NCBI GenBank assembly: GCA_913020115.1
Contig: CAJWBQ010000006.1
Coordinates: forward strand, 1-64,000
Length of the DNA: 64,000 bases
From: an uncultured Cellvibrionales bacterium
GTDB taxonomy: Bacteria; Pseudomonadota; Gammaproteobacteria; Pseudomonadales; Cellvibrionaceae
Direction of reading: 5' to 3'
Position numbers and translations under genes: made by a program. Shown here one piece after another: positions 28,086 through 35,921 of this stretch. Within the stretch, counting starts at the first letter, position 1. Each line of letters begins with the position of its first letter. Below the pieces are notes generated by a model. That model saw nothing but the letters and a program-made list of their open reading frames with translations, did no database searches and was not told the origin of the DNA.

Positions 28086-28646
28086 ATGGACGATAGACGC
28101 AGTTTTTTTAGAGTCGACGACGAAGTTTCTTTTGATTATAAACCCGTGGACACCCATACGGTGGAAGATAATCAAGCTGGCAGCTTGTTTACTGATACAC
28201 CCAGTATTGGCCTGTTTGCAGAATTTCGCGCCATAGACAGCGAGTCGAGTCAGCTATTGCACAGCATTGGCGAAAAAGACCGACAAATTAGTGATTATTT
28301 AAACGCCATCAACCGCAAAGTTGAGCTACTGGCTCAGCAAGTGGTGAACCTGCAGCACGGCAAACCCAAAGTAAACGTCGCTCAAATTAATTTAAGCGAA
28401 GGCGGCATCGCTTTTAACTCCGACAAAGCCTTGTACAAAGGCAGCTATCTGGCGATGCGCTTGGTGTTTGTGCCCAGTTATGTGGCGGTGGCGATGTTTG
28501 CCAAAGTGATTCGCTGCGAGGGCAATAAAAATGGTCATCAGGTAGCCGCCAAGTTTCACAAAATTACCGAAGCGCAGCGGCAAATTGTGTCTAAACAAAT
28601 CATGCAGGCGCAGCTGGCTCACAAACGGCGTGGTGTAGAAGAATGA
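28086..28646 (+). CDS. PilZ-domain protein
   Basis: The 186-residue cytoplasmic protein begins MDDRRSFFRVDDEV, where RRSFFR fits the RxxxR part of a c-di-GMP-binding PilZ site. The second part appears as INLSEGGIAF (D/NxSxxG) near residue 100. Between them is a predicted helical segment (about 45-80). A GGAAG lies 7 nt before the ATG. It probably binds c-di-GMP. The effector target is unknown. The stop overlaps the next gene as ATGA. Confidence 0.85.
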   Translation: MDDRRSFFRVDDEVSFDYKPVDTHTVEDNQAGSLFTDTPSIGLFAEFRAIDSESSQLLHSIGEKDRQISDYLNAINRKVELLAQQVVNLQHGKPKVNVAQINLSEGGIAFNSDKALYKGSYLAMRLVFVPSYVAVAMFAKVIRCEGNKNGHQVAAKFHKITEAQRQIVSKQIMQAQLAHKRRGVEE

Positions 28647-28924
28647 ACGCTCTGTTAATGGCCTTACTGCTAAGCCTCAGCACCTTTGGCTATGCTGAAG
28701 AGATCCGTATTCCCTTGGGCAAACAAGGTGATACAAGTATCGAAAAGCCACAAATGGGTCAATCGAAAGCCGATGTGGAAGCACAGTTTGGCGAACCTAA
28801 AGATTGGACAGACGCGAAAGGCCAACCGCCAATATCGTCTTGGCAGTATGAAAATTTTGTTGTGTACTTCGAGTCTGACGTGGTCATTCACTCAGTGTTA
28901 GTACACAAAAGAACCAAGGACTAG
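28643..28924 (+). CDS. Small exported protein of unknown function
   Basis: The 93-residue product has a signal peptide (MNALLMALLLSLSTFGYAEE, cleavage probably after YA). The mature part has a compact pattern: GQSKADVEAQFGEPKDW, SWQYENFVVYFESDVVIHSVLVH. That resembles the BamE/SmpA-like repeat logic of a small periplasmic beta domain, but I cannot assign a function. Homologues are sometimes labelled phosphodiesterase with no catalytic motif visible here. It overlaps the PilZ gene by 4 bp and precedes the exonuclease by 4 bp. Confidence 0.7.
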   Translation: MNALLMALLLSLSTFGYAEEIRIPLGKQGDTSIEKPQMGQSKADVEAQFGEPKDWTDAKGQPPISSWQYENFVVYFESDVVIHSVLVHKRTKD

Positions 28925-28928
28925 GCCT

Positions 28929-29558
28929 ATGAGCTACGCCAATTCGGTGGTCGTGCTCGACTTTGAAACCACAGGCCTGTCTCCGGACATGGGAGACCGC
29001 GCCATAGAAATTGGCGCTGTGCGCATAGAGCAAGGTGTGGTGATTGAGCGCTTTCAGGAGTTAATGAACCCAGGCCAAAGAGTGAGCGGCTTTATTGAAG
29101 ATTACACGGGCATTTCTAATGATATGCTGAAAGACGCTGCCCCCTGCGAGGAAGTGATGGAGCGCTTTGCTGAATTTGTGGGCGATGGTAATTTAGTGGC
29201 CCACAACGCATCTTTTGACAAGCGTTTTTTGGACGCCGAATTCGCCCGAATTTCAAGACGCTACGGCGGAGGCTTCAGCTGCTCATTGTTAGCGGCAAGA
29301 CGAATTTTTCAAGATGCACCCAACCATAAATTGGGCACTTTAGTTCGCTATGCCAACATTCCCTCAGACGGTACATTTCACCGGGCGCTTTACGATTCAG
29401 AAATGACGGTAAAGGTTTGGATGGCGATGCTGGACAGCATCAATGAGCGATATGACTGGGCTGACGTGCCCTTCTCTGCCATTCAAAAACTCAACAAAAC
29501 CCCAAAAAAATCAGTGCATCAATTTTTAAGTAAGCAAAGCATACGGCACAGCGCCTGA
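28929..29558 (+). CDS. DnaQ-like 3'-5' exonuclease (DEDDh)
   Basis: The 209-residue protein has the three exonuclease motifs. Exo I is VVLDFETTGLSP, Exo II is HNASFDKRFLDAE, and Exo III epsilon is HRALYDSEMT, with the DEDDh histidine. It is a stand-alone exonuclease-domain protein, similar to the PolC-type proofreading domain but without a polymerase. It could act in repair or RNA turnover. It follows the PilZ and small-protein genes at close spacing, so co-transcription is likely. Confidence 0.85.
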   Translation: MSYANSVVVLDFETTGLSPDMGDRAIEIGAVRIEQGVVIERFQELMNPGQRVSGFIEDYTGISNDMLKDAAPCEEVMERFAEFVGDGNLVAHNASFDKRFLDAEFARISRRYGGGFSCSLLAARRIFQDAPNHKLGTLVRYANIPSDGTFHRALYDSEMTVKVWMAMLDSINERYDWADVPFSAIQKLNKTPKKSVHQFLSKQSIRHSA

Positions 29559-29578
29559 TTGTAATTCAGGCGTATGAC

Positions 29579-29995
29579 TTAAAAACCAACTTCATTTTTT
29601 GTTACAGGGTCTTGAAGATCTTCCCTTATTCTTAAGCTCAGCAAAACGGCTGTGGCCACAGAGGGGCTGATGATGATTATCAGCTCTTTAGCTAGATCTA
29701 GAGCTGTGGGCGCCATGCCCATTGCGAGCATCTGCACATGAAACAAGCCGTGCAGAATGATAAACAGCGAACCACCTAAGGTTAGTGGCACACGCCATTT
29801 CGATATTTTACAGGATAGGAGTATTAGACCGCCCGAAGAAACAAAGGCAATGCCTGCGTCTTTAACGAAGTGGCTGTTAAAGACGCCGTAATAATCTCCC
29901 AGCAATCCAAAAAAAACCTCGGGGCTGAAAAACGCAAATATGCCCGTAATGGTGAATGCCGTTCCCAAAACAAATGCTAGAACATCTAATTTCAT
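29579..29995 (-). CDS. Small integral membrane protein, unknown function
   Basis: The 138-residue protein is almost entirely hydrophobic with about four transmembrane helices. The loop motif VFNSHFVKDAGIAFVSSGG recalls a family of uncharacterised membrane proteins with a conserved N-x-HFVRD-x-G segment. I use the ATG at 29995, because GGAGG lies 7 nt upstream; the frame extends 18 codons further. The next minus-strand gene upstream encodes another small membrane protein. Confidence 0.65.
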   Translation of the reverse strand: MKLDVLAFVLGTAFTITGIFAFFSPEVFFGLLGDYYGVFNSHFVKDAGIAFVSSGGLILLSCKISKWRVPLTLGGSLFIILHGLFHVQMLAMGMAPTALDLAKELIIIISPSVATAVLLSLRIREDLQDPVTKNEVGF

Positions 29996-30119
29996 TGCCG
30001 AGCCTCCAAAAGATAATCTCTGTACAAACAAGAGCATACTTGAATGCACAGATAAAATTTTCGCGCTCTGATGTTATTTGGCAGACCTACGGCATGTCAA
30101 TGGACATTGCGCAGTACAA

Positions 30120-30485
30120 CTACTCGCCAATATCTCTAGATCGCTTACGAGGACGTTTTTTAGCCTGATAGACGACTCTACAGGTAAGCGCTACCGGTAT
30201 CATGGAAACCGCTGCAAAGAGTGTATTCTCGCTCATGAACAGTAAAACGCTTGTCAGTAAAAAAGCCAAGGCGGCAATAACGGAACCTACGAAGCGGGCT
30301 TTAAACAAGATCATCAGCACTCCCGCAATGATTTGTACCACTCCAAAGACCAAAATTTGCTCAACATTGAAACCAAAGCCCAGTAAAAACTCCATCTCTT
30401 GAGGGATTTCCATCACTTTTGCCGTGCCTGCGGCAATACTTAACAGAGCGAGTAGTAACACAATAGTGATATTTAGGGCGTTCAT
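30120..30485 (-). CDS. DoxX-like small membrane protein
   Basis: This 121-residue protein has four predicted transmembrane helices. The DoxX-like pattern is GTAKVMEIPQEMEFLLGFG, then a Gly-rich helix pair (VQIIAGVLMILF) and a basic C-terminus. The start at 30485 has AAGGAA 6 nt upstream. Function is unknown; DoxX-like proteins are often linked to redox or sulfur metabolism, but nothing here tests that. Confidence 0.65.
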   Translation of the reverse strand: MNALNITIVLLLALLSIAAGTAKVMEIPQEMEFLLGFGFNVEQILVFGVVQIIAGVLMILFKARFVGSVIAALAFLLTSVLLFMSENTLFAAVSMIPVALTCRVVYQAKKRPRKRSRDIGE

Positions 30486-30628
30486 AGGGCTTCCTTCAAT
30501 AAGGTTTGTGGGCGCCCGCACAGCACGCCGCCACGAAATGTCGCGATGCTACCCGCACTGAGTAGTATTTTCAAGATATGGCTTAGTAAGAAGAAGCAGT
30601 AAACAGGAGAAAAATCCCTCTGCGATTC

Positions 30629-31486
30629 TTATCTCTGGGGAGGTTTGCTCTCAGTTTTGTTTGTCAGTAACAAAGCAATACCGCCGAGAATAGCCACGGA
30701 GGCGAATACAAAACGAAGCGTCAGCGACTCGCCTAACATTAAGATGCCACCAAAGGCGGCAATCATTGGAACACTCAACTGGACAGTGGCTGCATTAGTG
30801 GCTTTCAGCCAAGGCAGCACCGAATACCACAGGGAATATCCTAGGCCTGAGGCAATAGCCCCCGAGGCAATGGCATAGACCATGCCTGCCGAGTCAAAAT
30901 TCAAATCAGAAAGAAACAAAACCAATAAAGGCAGCGACACGACAGCGGCTCTTAAAAAATTACCGCTTGTTACACGTGTAGGGTCACCGGCTCCCTTTCC
31001 TCTAAGGGTATAGACAGCCCATGCAACACCAGACGCCAACATCAATACCGACGGGATCAAGGGAGGTGATGATAAACCAGGCAGTAGCAGCCCCACTAAA
31101 CCTGTAAACGCCAGCCCTAGGCCCAGAATTTGCGGAGCCTGAAAACGATCTCCGCTCCACACGCTATGACCGATCATAGTTGCCTGTACTGAAGCAAAGA
31201 GAATTAATGCCCCTGTGGCCGCACTCAAACTGATATACGCAAATGAAAAAGCAGCGGCGTAAACAAATAGTGCGAACGCAGACGTCCAATTTCCCTTACC
31301 CTGTTGCTCGCGGCGAAAGACAATCGAAATCAAGCATAAAACCAGCGCCCCTGAGATTAAGCGAACGCTGGTAAAAGTAGCGGCATCTATTTCTGTTTCT
31401 TTTAGGGCGATACGGCACAGCACCGAGTTGCCGGCAAAGGCTAACAGCGACAAAACGGTGAGTAGGCTGATTCTAGCAGCTGACAT
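30629..31486 (-). CDS. EamA/DMT-superfamily transporter
   Basis: The 285-residue protein shows the ten-helix, two-EamA-domain arrangement of drug/metabolite transporters. Repeat one contains FAGNSVLCRIALKETEIDAATFTSVRLISGAL. Repeat two has GLGYSLWYSVLPWLKATNAATVQLSVP. The N-in/C-in topology ends in a basic tail. It probably exports a metabolite or amino acid; the substrate is unknown. The amine dehydrogenase cluster ends just upstream, but no shared operator was found before this gene. Confidence 0.85.
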   Translation of the reverse strand: MSAARISLLTVLSLLAFAGNSVLCRIALKETEIDAATFTSVRLISGALVLCLISIVFRREQQGKGNWTSAFALFVYAAAFSFAYISLSAATGALILFASVQATMIGHSVWSGDRFQAPQILGLGLAFTGLVGLLLPGLSSPPLIPSVLMLASGVAWAVYTLRGKGAGDPTRVTSGNFLRAAVVSLPLLVLFLSDLNFDSAGMVYAIASGAIASGLGYSLWYSVLPWLKATNAATVQLSVPMIAAFGGILMLGESLTLRFVFASVAILGGIALLLTNKTESKPPQR

Positions 31487-31577
31487 TACGTGTCCAATTT
31501 AGCATTTGTTCTGCATACTTATACCGTTAATAGTCCTCTAGGGGTAATGATTTTCAAGACCTAACATCTTGATTCAA

Positions 31578-31817
31578 TTAGGCCGGTGCTATCTCGGCGC
31601 TCCTATCTTCGACTCTTAATACTGGCCATAGCGGCGCGAATTTCTCAGAAATGATATCTTCGAGTGCCTGACGAGCAGAAATGACTTCCGCGTCGGCATT
31701 GAGGGATTGAGCTAGGCCGAAATCGAGCTCTACAGAAAACTCTTTTCGCTGGTGCGACGGTTCTTTTGCCGCAATTAGCTTGGCTGTGTCTTGCTTGAAT
31801 TTGGGTAATAAGGGCAT
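31578..31817 (-). CDS. Small hypothetical protein
   Basis: A 79-residue frame preceded by GGAG at 7 nt spacing. The product is soluble and mixed-charge, with a possible helix around SARQALEDIISEKFAPLWPVL. I recognise no family. The good Shine-Dalgarno sequence and ordinary composition make it plausible, but there is no other support. It lies between the second cytochrome gene and the transporter. Confidence 0.4.
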   Translation of the reverse strand: MPLLPKFKQDTAKLIAAKEPSHQRKEFSVELDFGLAQSLNADAEVISARQALEDIISEKFAPLWPVLRVEDRSAEIAPA

Positions 31818-31918
31818 TCAGGTACTCCATCAAGTCATTTGATGAACTAACCATAAAGCCCAAACCTTAAGGAAACCTTAGCTTCACTACATTCTCTAAA
31901 ACTTTTGCTGTCGGGGTG

Positions 31919-32332
31919 TTAAGGAAGTTTCATTTGCGCCACTAAGGTCGCCCTGAAGGCAGCAACGTCAACCAAAACCCTCGCTCTCTCCTGTCGAACT
32001 TCCACCTCCGTGTATAAGGTAAAGTCGTCTGGTAAGCCCTCAGTACTCAGTTCCATCAGCATCCAATTCAGCAATTCAGCCAAATCCTTATCGCTCAAGG
32101 AAGAGTTGGCCGAACCTGGCACACGAATAAGGAACTCCCGCCCCTCTGGCACTGACAGAAACTTGCTGACAAAGTTTTTCATGCTCGGCACGCTGCCAGG
32201 CAAGCCCGAACCGTCGGCCTTGTGGCAGCCCTGACAATGCAGCATAAAGTTATTTTGAGCGTGATTGCTGTCAATGCCTTGAGACAGCGCTGGCCCTGAT
32301 AATAAAGCGATTAACAGCAATAGTATTCGCAC
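31919..32332 (-). CDS. Monohaem c-type cytochrome lacking the usual axial Met segment
   Basis: The 137-residue product has a signal peptide (MRILLLLIALLSGPALSQG) and one haem site CQGCH (33-37). It resembles the upstream cytochrome gene product through SGLPGSVPSMKNF and EGREFLIRVPG. It then jumps straight to SLSDKDLAELLNWML, omitting the stretch that carries the axial Met in its neighbour. The haem may therefore be five-coordinate or have another ligand. The start is a GTG with AGGAG 9 nt upstream. It is the last gene of the amine dehydrogenase cluster, so electron transfer or assembly is the likely setting. Confidence 0.8.
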   Translation of the reverse strand: MRILLLLIALLSGPALSQGIDSNHAQNNFMLHCQGCHKADGSGLPGSVPSMKNFVSKFLSVPEGREFLIRVPGSANSSLSDKDLAELLNWMLMELSTEGLPDDFTLYTEVEVRQERARVLVDVAAFRATLVAQMKLP

Positions 32333-32384
32333 CGCAATTAACTCCTAGTTCATACAGATTTTAAGCTTTTTTTTGAGTTTATGC

Positions 32385-32873
32385 TTACTTTAGCTCTGGA
32401 TGCAGACGAATCAATTCGCGGCGCATTTTTGCCGTATGTTGAGCGCCCGTCTTATCTGAAAACCCTAACAGGGTTTGCTGAACTTCTGCTTCCGTGAAGG
32501 CTTGCCAGGCGCCTGAAAGCTGACTACCGTCGATGGATTCAGCCAGATAATTAAGCACCACGCTAATGCCCTTGGCATCATAAACTGAAGCCTGTGCCGG
32601 CATGACCCCATAGTAGCTAACATCATCCACCACGATGTTACCCACCAAGCCGTTTTGCACCACCATGATTAAATAGCGTCGGCCCTCTGCACTGGCCGCC
32701 ATCTCGGGGATTCGATTCTTTAGCGGTGGAAAAACCCCCGGCACTCCCGAGCCATCCGCCATATGACAGGCGGCACAGCGTTGATAGGCTTGCTCGCCAC
32801 TGACTTCAGCGCCTACACTGGCAAGCGACCACAAGACGCCAAGCGTACACACTAGTAGGGAATAAATTTTCAT
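32385..32873 (-). CDS. Monohaem c-type cytochrome, probable electron acceptor of the amine dehydrogenase
   Basis: The 162-residue periplasmic protein has a signal peptide ending about ASVGA. The haem site is CAACH (33-37), followed by MADGSGVPGVFPPL, and the likely axial ligand is Met91 (YYGVMPA). The start codon directly abuts the aauA stop, so the two are co-translated. The Alcaligenes faecalis aau cluster also has a small monohaem cytochrome gene after aauA, as I recall it. The likely role is to accept electrons from the reduced TTQ enzyme. Confidence 0.85.
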   Translation of the reverse strand: MKIYSLLVCTLGVLWSLASVGAEVSGEQAYQRCAACHMADGSGVPGVFPPLKNRIPEMAASAEGRRYLIMVVQNGLVGNIVVDDVSYYGVMPAQASVYDAKGISVVLNYLAESIDGSQLSGAWQAFTEAEVQQTLLGFSDKTGAQHTAKMRRELIRLHPELK

Positions 32874-33434
32874 TTATGGCGCCCCCTGATCTAGAGCCAC
32901 ACCTAAGACAACGCCTGTTGAACAAGTGTACACCGTGCTCTCGGTACCTAGACACCAATTGGTATCGTTATTGGTTTGCACTCGATAAGTCGGCGTATCC
33001 CGTTCATTGCGATTGCACAGGCATCGTCCACAGCTGGTTTTACCACAACAATCGTTGTAGGAAATAATGTAGTTCTTACCATCTGCAGGATTTAAGCAAG
33101 TGCCTATCCAAGTGAGGGGCGACATCTCGGTGCCCGGCGGACAAGAGTTTTGCGTGCCCCCACAGCAACTGCATAGGAAGCCATCAATCGCACAGTATCG
33201 CCAGTATTCACATTGAGTAGGATCTCCTGGGTCACCGGGCAAACCACTCGTTTGCGGCGCAACACCTGGATAACCGGGGCCACCTGTGCCCGATGCGCGC
33301 GCCACAGGCAATAATGGAATACTTGCCGCGGTGCCCACTGCAAACATGCCAAGCTTAGTTAATAAACTCCGGCGCGAGGTGCTCTGCGCAAGATGCCGAG
33401 AAGATTTTACTGTTAATCCGTCTAACCACTTCAT
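32874..33434 (-). CDS. aauA: TTQ amine dehydrogenase small subunit (aromatic amine dehydrogenase type)
   Basis: The small subunit carries the tryptophan-tryptophylquinone cofactor and oxidises primary amines to aldehydes in the periplasm. The 186-residue precursor has a twin-Arg-containing leader (TSRRSLLTKLGM). The Cys-rich core is CEYWRYCAIDGFLCSCCGG, LTWIGTC, ISYNDCCGKTSCGRC and NWCLG. Trp109 and Trp160 would form TTQ and Asp128 would be the catalytic base. These numbers match what I remember for A. faecalis aromatic amine dehydrogenase. The Thr of the HCTT-type motif is Ser172. At least twelve Cys residues support the expected disulfide network, handled by MauD/MauE homologues encoded upstream. 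Confidence 0.93.
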   Translation of the reverse strand: MKWLDGLTVKSSRHLAQSTSRRSLLTKLGMFAVGTAASIPLLPVARASGTGGPGYPGVAPQTSGLPGDPGDPTQCEYWRYCAIDGFLCSCCGGTQNSCPPGTEMSPLTWIGTCLNPADGKNYIISYNDCCGKTSCGRCLCNRNERDTPTYRVQTNNDTNWCLGTESTVYTCSTGVVLGVALDQGAP

Positions 33435-33443
33435 GCTTCGCTC

Positions 33444-34076
33444 CTAAGGTGCTTCTTTCGCTAAGGAAAATTGTTGTTCCGACTGATTTTTTAAATACTC
33501 TTGAATAGACGCGACCCCACGCTCCTTGGATTCAAACAAACTCTCCAAATGCTCGCGTGAATTTATAAGCCCCATAGACGCAATTTTTCCGTCATCACCA
33601 ATTAACACCGCATAAGGTAGTTTTGCCACGCCGTACTGCATACCCAACTTTTCCGATGAAACGTAGGGAATACTTTCAAGTTGATAGCGCTCAATAAATT
33701 TTTGATGATCTGCGAGTTCACCATCACTGGCCAAGACAATGTCTAACCATGTCGATTCAGACTTCCTTGCTGACAACAACATTGGCAGTAAGGTTTTACA
33801 CACGGGGCAAGAAGGCGATACAAAAAATAACAGTTGCGAACGATTCTCTAGTGAAGCCTCGCCTACTGTGAAAACCTTCCCTGTATTAATATTTTCGAGA
33901 TCAAGTTTCGGGGCAAGGGCCCCTACTTCGAGGGTTTTATTAATCATAAGCGCACCTGCCGGCGCAACTCGCTCATACAAAACCCCAATTTGTCGCGCTA
34001 GAGCGAAAACTAAGAAACATAGGCCTATGACACACAACCACAATATTGCATTGGAAATTATTAGGATATTATCCAT
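33444..34076 (-). CDS. aauD: MauD/AauD-like thioredoxin-fold protein for amine dehydrogenase maturation
   Basis: The 210-residue protein has an N-terminal membrane anchor and a periplasmic thioredoxin-like domain with active site SPSCPVCK (Cys90 and Cys93). MauD-type proteins help form or isomerise the many disulfides of the small subunit. It starts at the ATG at 34076, with GAGAGG 8 nt upstream; a GTG three codons earlier is also in frame. It overlaps the mauE-like gene by 8 bp and precedes aauA by 9 bp. Confidence 0.88.
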   Translation of the reverse strand: MDNILIISNAILWLCVIGLCFLVFALARQIGVLYERVAPAGALMINKTLEVGALAPKLDLENINTGKVFTVGEASLENRSQLLFFVSPSCPVCKTLLPMLLSARKSESTWLDIVLASDGELADHQKFIERYQLESIPYVSSEKLGMQYGVAKLPYAVLIGDDGKIASMGLINSREHLESLFESKERGVASIQEYLKNQSEQQFSLAKEAP

Positions 34077-34608
34077 GTTGTTCACCTCTCTCTATTAAAT
34101 CGTTATTTGCAATTAATTGATTAAACACGTGGTAGCTAAGGCTTAGAAATACGGTGGTAAACAGCGATACCAGCCATGCTAGCCAAGCCATCGGCAGAAT
34201 ATTTTCTATGGGCAATGCCGCCAACACGACTAAGACAAGTAAACTATTGCGTAGCAACAAGCCCTTATTCAGCAGCTGCGGCTTTGAAGCAGCGCCGCAA
34301 CCACAATCAATGTGAGTTCTACCGCGATAAATATTAATGCCGATGCCAAAGGTATAAGCCAGCAGAAGTATCAATACACCCGCCAGCCCAATGTTTTGAA
34401 TACCGGGCACCAGTAGCGCTATGCCGCAGGCTATCTCTAGAAAGGGCAGCGCACGTGCCACCCAGGGCGACAATACTTCTGGAAGCACTTTATAATTTGT
34501 TACCACGCCCTGAAAACGCAGATTGTCTTGCGTTTTTTGCACTCCGCTTACAACGAACAGGTAGCTAAAAAACAAGGTGACAACGGTGTAGAAAGTTTCA
34601 ACAATCAT
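34069..34608 (-). CDS. aauE: MauE/AauE-like membrane protein
   Basis: The 179-residue protein has four to five transmembrane helices and resembles MauE, a DoxX/VKOR-related membrane partner of MauD. Motifs include SGVQKTQDNLRFQG, LPFLEIACGIALLVPG and RGRTHIDCGCGAASKPQL. The CGC pair could take part in thiol-disulfide exchange with MauD. It lies between aauB and aauD with 12-bp and -8-bp spacing, as in known aau and mau clusters. Confidence 0.88.
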   Translation of the reverse strand: MIVETFYTVVTLFFSYLFVVSGVQKTQDNLRFQGVVTNYKVLPEVLSPWVARALPFLEIACGIALLVPGIQNIGLAGVLILLLAYTFGIGINIYRGRTHIDCGCGAASKPQLLNKGLLLRNSLLVLVVLAALPIENILPMAWLAWLVSLFTTVFLSLSYHVFNQLIANNDLIERGEQHG

Positions 34609-34620
34609 AATAAAAGACTC

Positions 34621-35781
34621 CTATCGAATTGCGTGCAAACTGAATGGCATCGCGGCCACATCGCCTATCATCTTTAGCCATTCGCCGCTGTTCGCCTTGT
34701 ATACGTCCAGTTGCATATCAGCATTGGTCACCACTAAGTATTGGGTTTTACCGCCAGTGACCTCCACCGACACGCCCCAGTTTCTAAGCGTTATTTTTTT
34801 CAAGCGTTTTTGCGTGCTTGGCTCATACACCCACACTTCACTACCGCCCCCTTTGTGGCTGCCGTCTAAACCGTCTTTATGCATGAGCACATAGATTAAG
34901 CCCTCATCGTCAACTGTGGCGATTTGCCAACCACCTGGGCGCCAGTTGGCGGTTTCTTCCTCTGCACTTAAGAGTGACCAAGGTGTTTTTGGCTGGGGCG
35001 TTTTACCGGACAGGTCTACGGGGTAAAGCTGACCCTTGTAGGAAGGGAAATAAGCGTTTGCGCCCACATAAACAGGCTTATCAAACAGAGGGTCCTTGGC
35101 AACACTAAAAAATGGCTGCAGTTTTTCTTGATGAGTGACGCGACCTTTTTTATCAAATTGGGCACTAAACATTGAACCATTACCGCACAACGAAGAGAAT
35201 CCTCGCTCGCCTGTTGGGTAGGCTAAACTGCAGCCCGGAATAAACACTTCATTCAAGATTTCACGCGACTGCAAATCAATCAACATAATTGACGCTGCCG
35301 GGGTGAAATTAAACAACAGTAGATATTTGTCATCATCTATCAGTTGCATTGTATAGCGATGGGTCACGGTCATGCCCCGCTTGCCGCCAGGCAATGGAAT
35401 TTCGGCCACTGGCTTGAGTGAGTATTTATCATAGATCGTTAGAACATCTGTGCGCTCTCCGCGCGTGCCGCGGCTGTAAAAAGTCTCAGCTACATACAAC
35501 TCATCTTTTCGTTTGGAGGCGATAAAGCTGGGGAATTGAGCTGCGTCTAAGGCACCCTTGTAATTATGGGAACTGGCCGCCACATCCAGTAATACCACTT
35601 TGCCAGCCACGATTGACTCAAAGTCTCCGTCGTGAACATACAATAAATTCTCAGAGTAAGGCGCAGACAAACGCTCAACATTGGGAATATTCTCAGCGGC
35701 AAGTTCTGCATTTACCGTCTGCGCCAATGCCACTGCGCCTATACAGAGCGAGTAGATACACCCAAATGCTTTGTTTTTCAT
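34621..35781 (-). CDS. aauB: TTQ amine dehydrogenase large subunit
   Basis: The 386-residue periplasmic subunit has a signal peptide ending near VNA. It should form the seven-bladed beta-propeller that holds the small subunit. Supporting motifs include RGTRGERTDVLTIYDKYSL, CSLAYPTGERGFSSLCGNGS and WRPGGWQIATVDDEGLIYVLMHKDG. These are typical of MauB/AauB. It is the first gene of the cluster. AGGAAAGG lies 7 nt before the ATG, and an operator at 35802-35817 overlaps a TATAAA-like promoter element. Substrate class (aromatic versus aliphatic amine) cannot be read from the sequence. Confidence 0.92.
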   Translation of the reverse strand: MKNKAFGCIYSLCIGAVALAQTVNAELAAENIPNVERLSAPYSENLLYVHDGDFESIVAGKVVLLDVAASSHNYKGALDAAQFPSFIASKRKDELYVAETFYSRGTRGERTDVLTIYDKYSLKPVAEIPLPGGKRGMTVTHRYTMQLIDDDKYLLLFNFTPAASIMLIDLQSREILNEVFIPGCSLAYPTGERGFSSLCGNGSMFSAQFDKKGRVTHQEKLQPFFSVAKDPLFDKPVYVGANAYFPSYKGQLYPVDLSGKTPQPKTPWSLLSAEEETANWRPGGWQIATVDDEGLIYVLMHKDGLDGSHKGGGSEVWVYEPSTQKRLKKITLRNWGVSVEVTGGKTQYLVVTNADMQLDVYKANSGEWLKMIGDVAAMPFSLHAIR

Positions 35782-35801
35782 ATCATTACCTTTCCTATTT
35801 A

Positions 35802-35817
35802 TAGGTCGATAGTCCTA
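35802..35817 (+). promoter_or_regulatory. Operator upstream of the amine dehydrogenase operon
   Basis: TAGGTC-gata-GTCCTA is a near-perfect palindrome 20 bp before the aauB start codon. On the minus strand it overlaps TATAAA (35798-35803), so binding would block the promoter. Five related sites lie in the control regions of the TonB receptor, the acyl-CoA synthetase and the TetR gene. Confidence 0.75.
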
Positions 35818-35858
35818 ATTAAGTGCCAAATTTTTTTTAGCTGCCGCCGACTCTTCTG

Positions 35859-35885
35859 GAAAAAAATCCCCGCCGAAACGGGGAT
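35859..35885 (-). terminator. Rho-independent terminator after the TonB-dependent receptor
   Basis: On the minus strand the stem ATCCCCG/CGGGGAT with a 6-nt loop is followed by a run of T residues. It lies 37 bp past the receptor stop codon and just before the aauB operator. The receptor transcript is thus insulated from the amine dehydrogenase operon. Confidence 0.85.
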
Positions 35886-35921
35886 AGAAAGTACAACAAC
35901 ATCAAACTCTAAAAATTGCTA

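Noticed and set aside
29553..29571. Inverted repeat GCCTGA...TCAGGC overlapping the exonuclease stop
   Set aside because: Short stem with no T-run on either strand; terminator function is not supported.
31485..31545. Possible extra copy of the TAGnnC-N4-GTCCTA operator before the EamA transporter
   Set aside because: GTCCAA and GTCCTC fragments occur, but neither has the matching left half-site at 4-bp spacing.
31645..31863. 72-codon frame overlapping the small gene at 31578-31817
   Set aside because: The alternative frame has a better ribosome-binding site and more ordinary protein composition; both cannot be supported.
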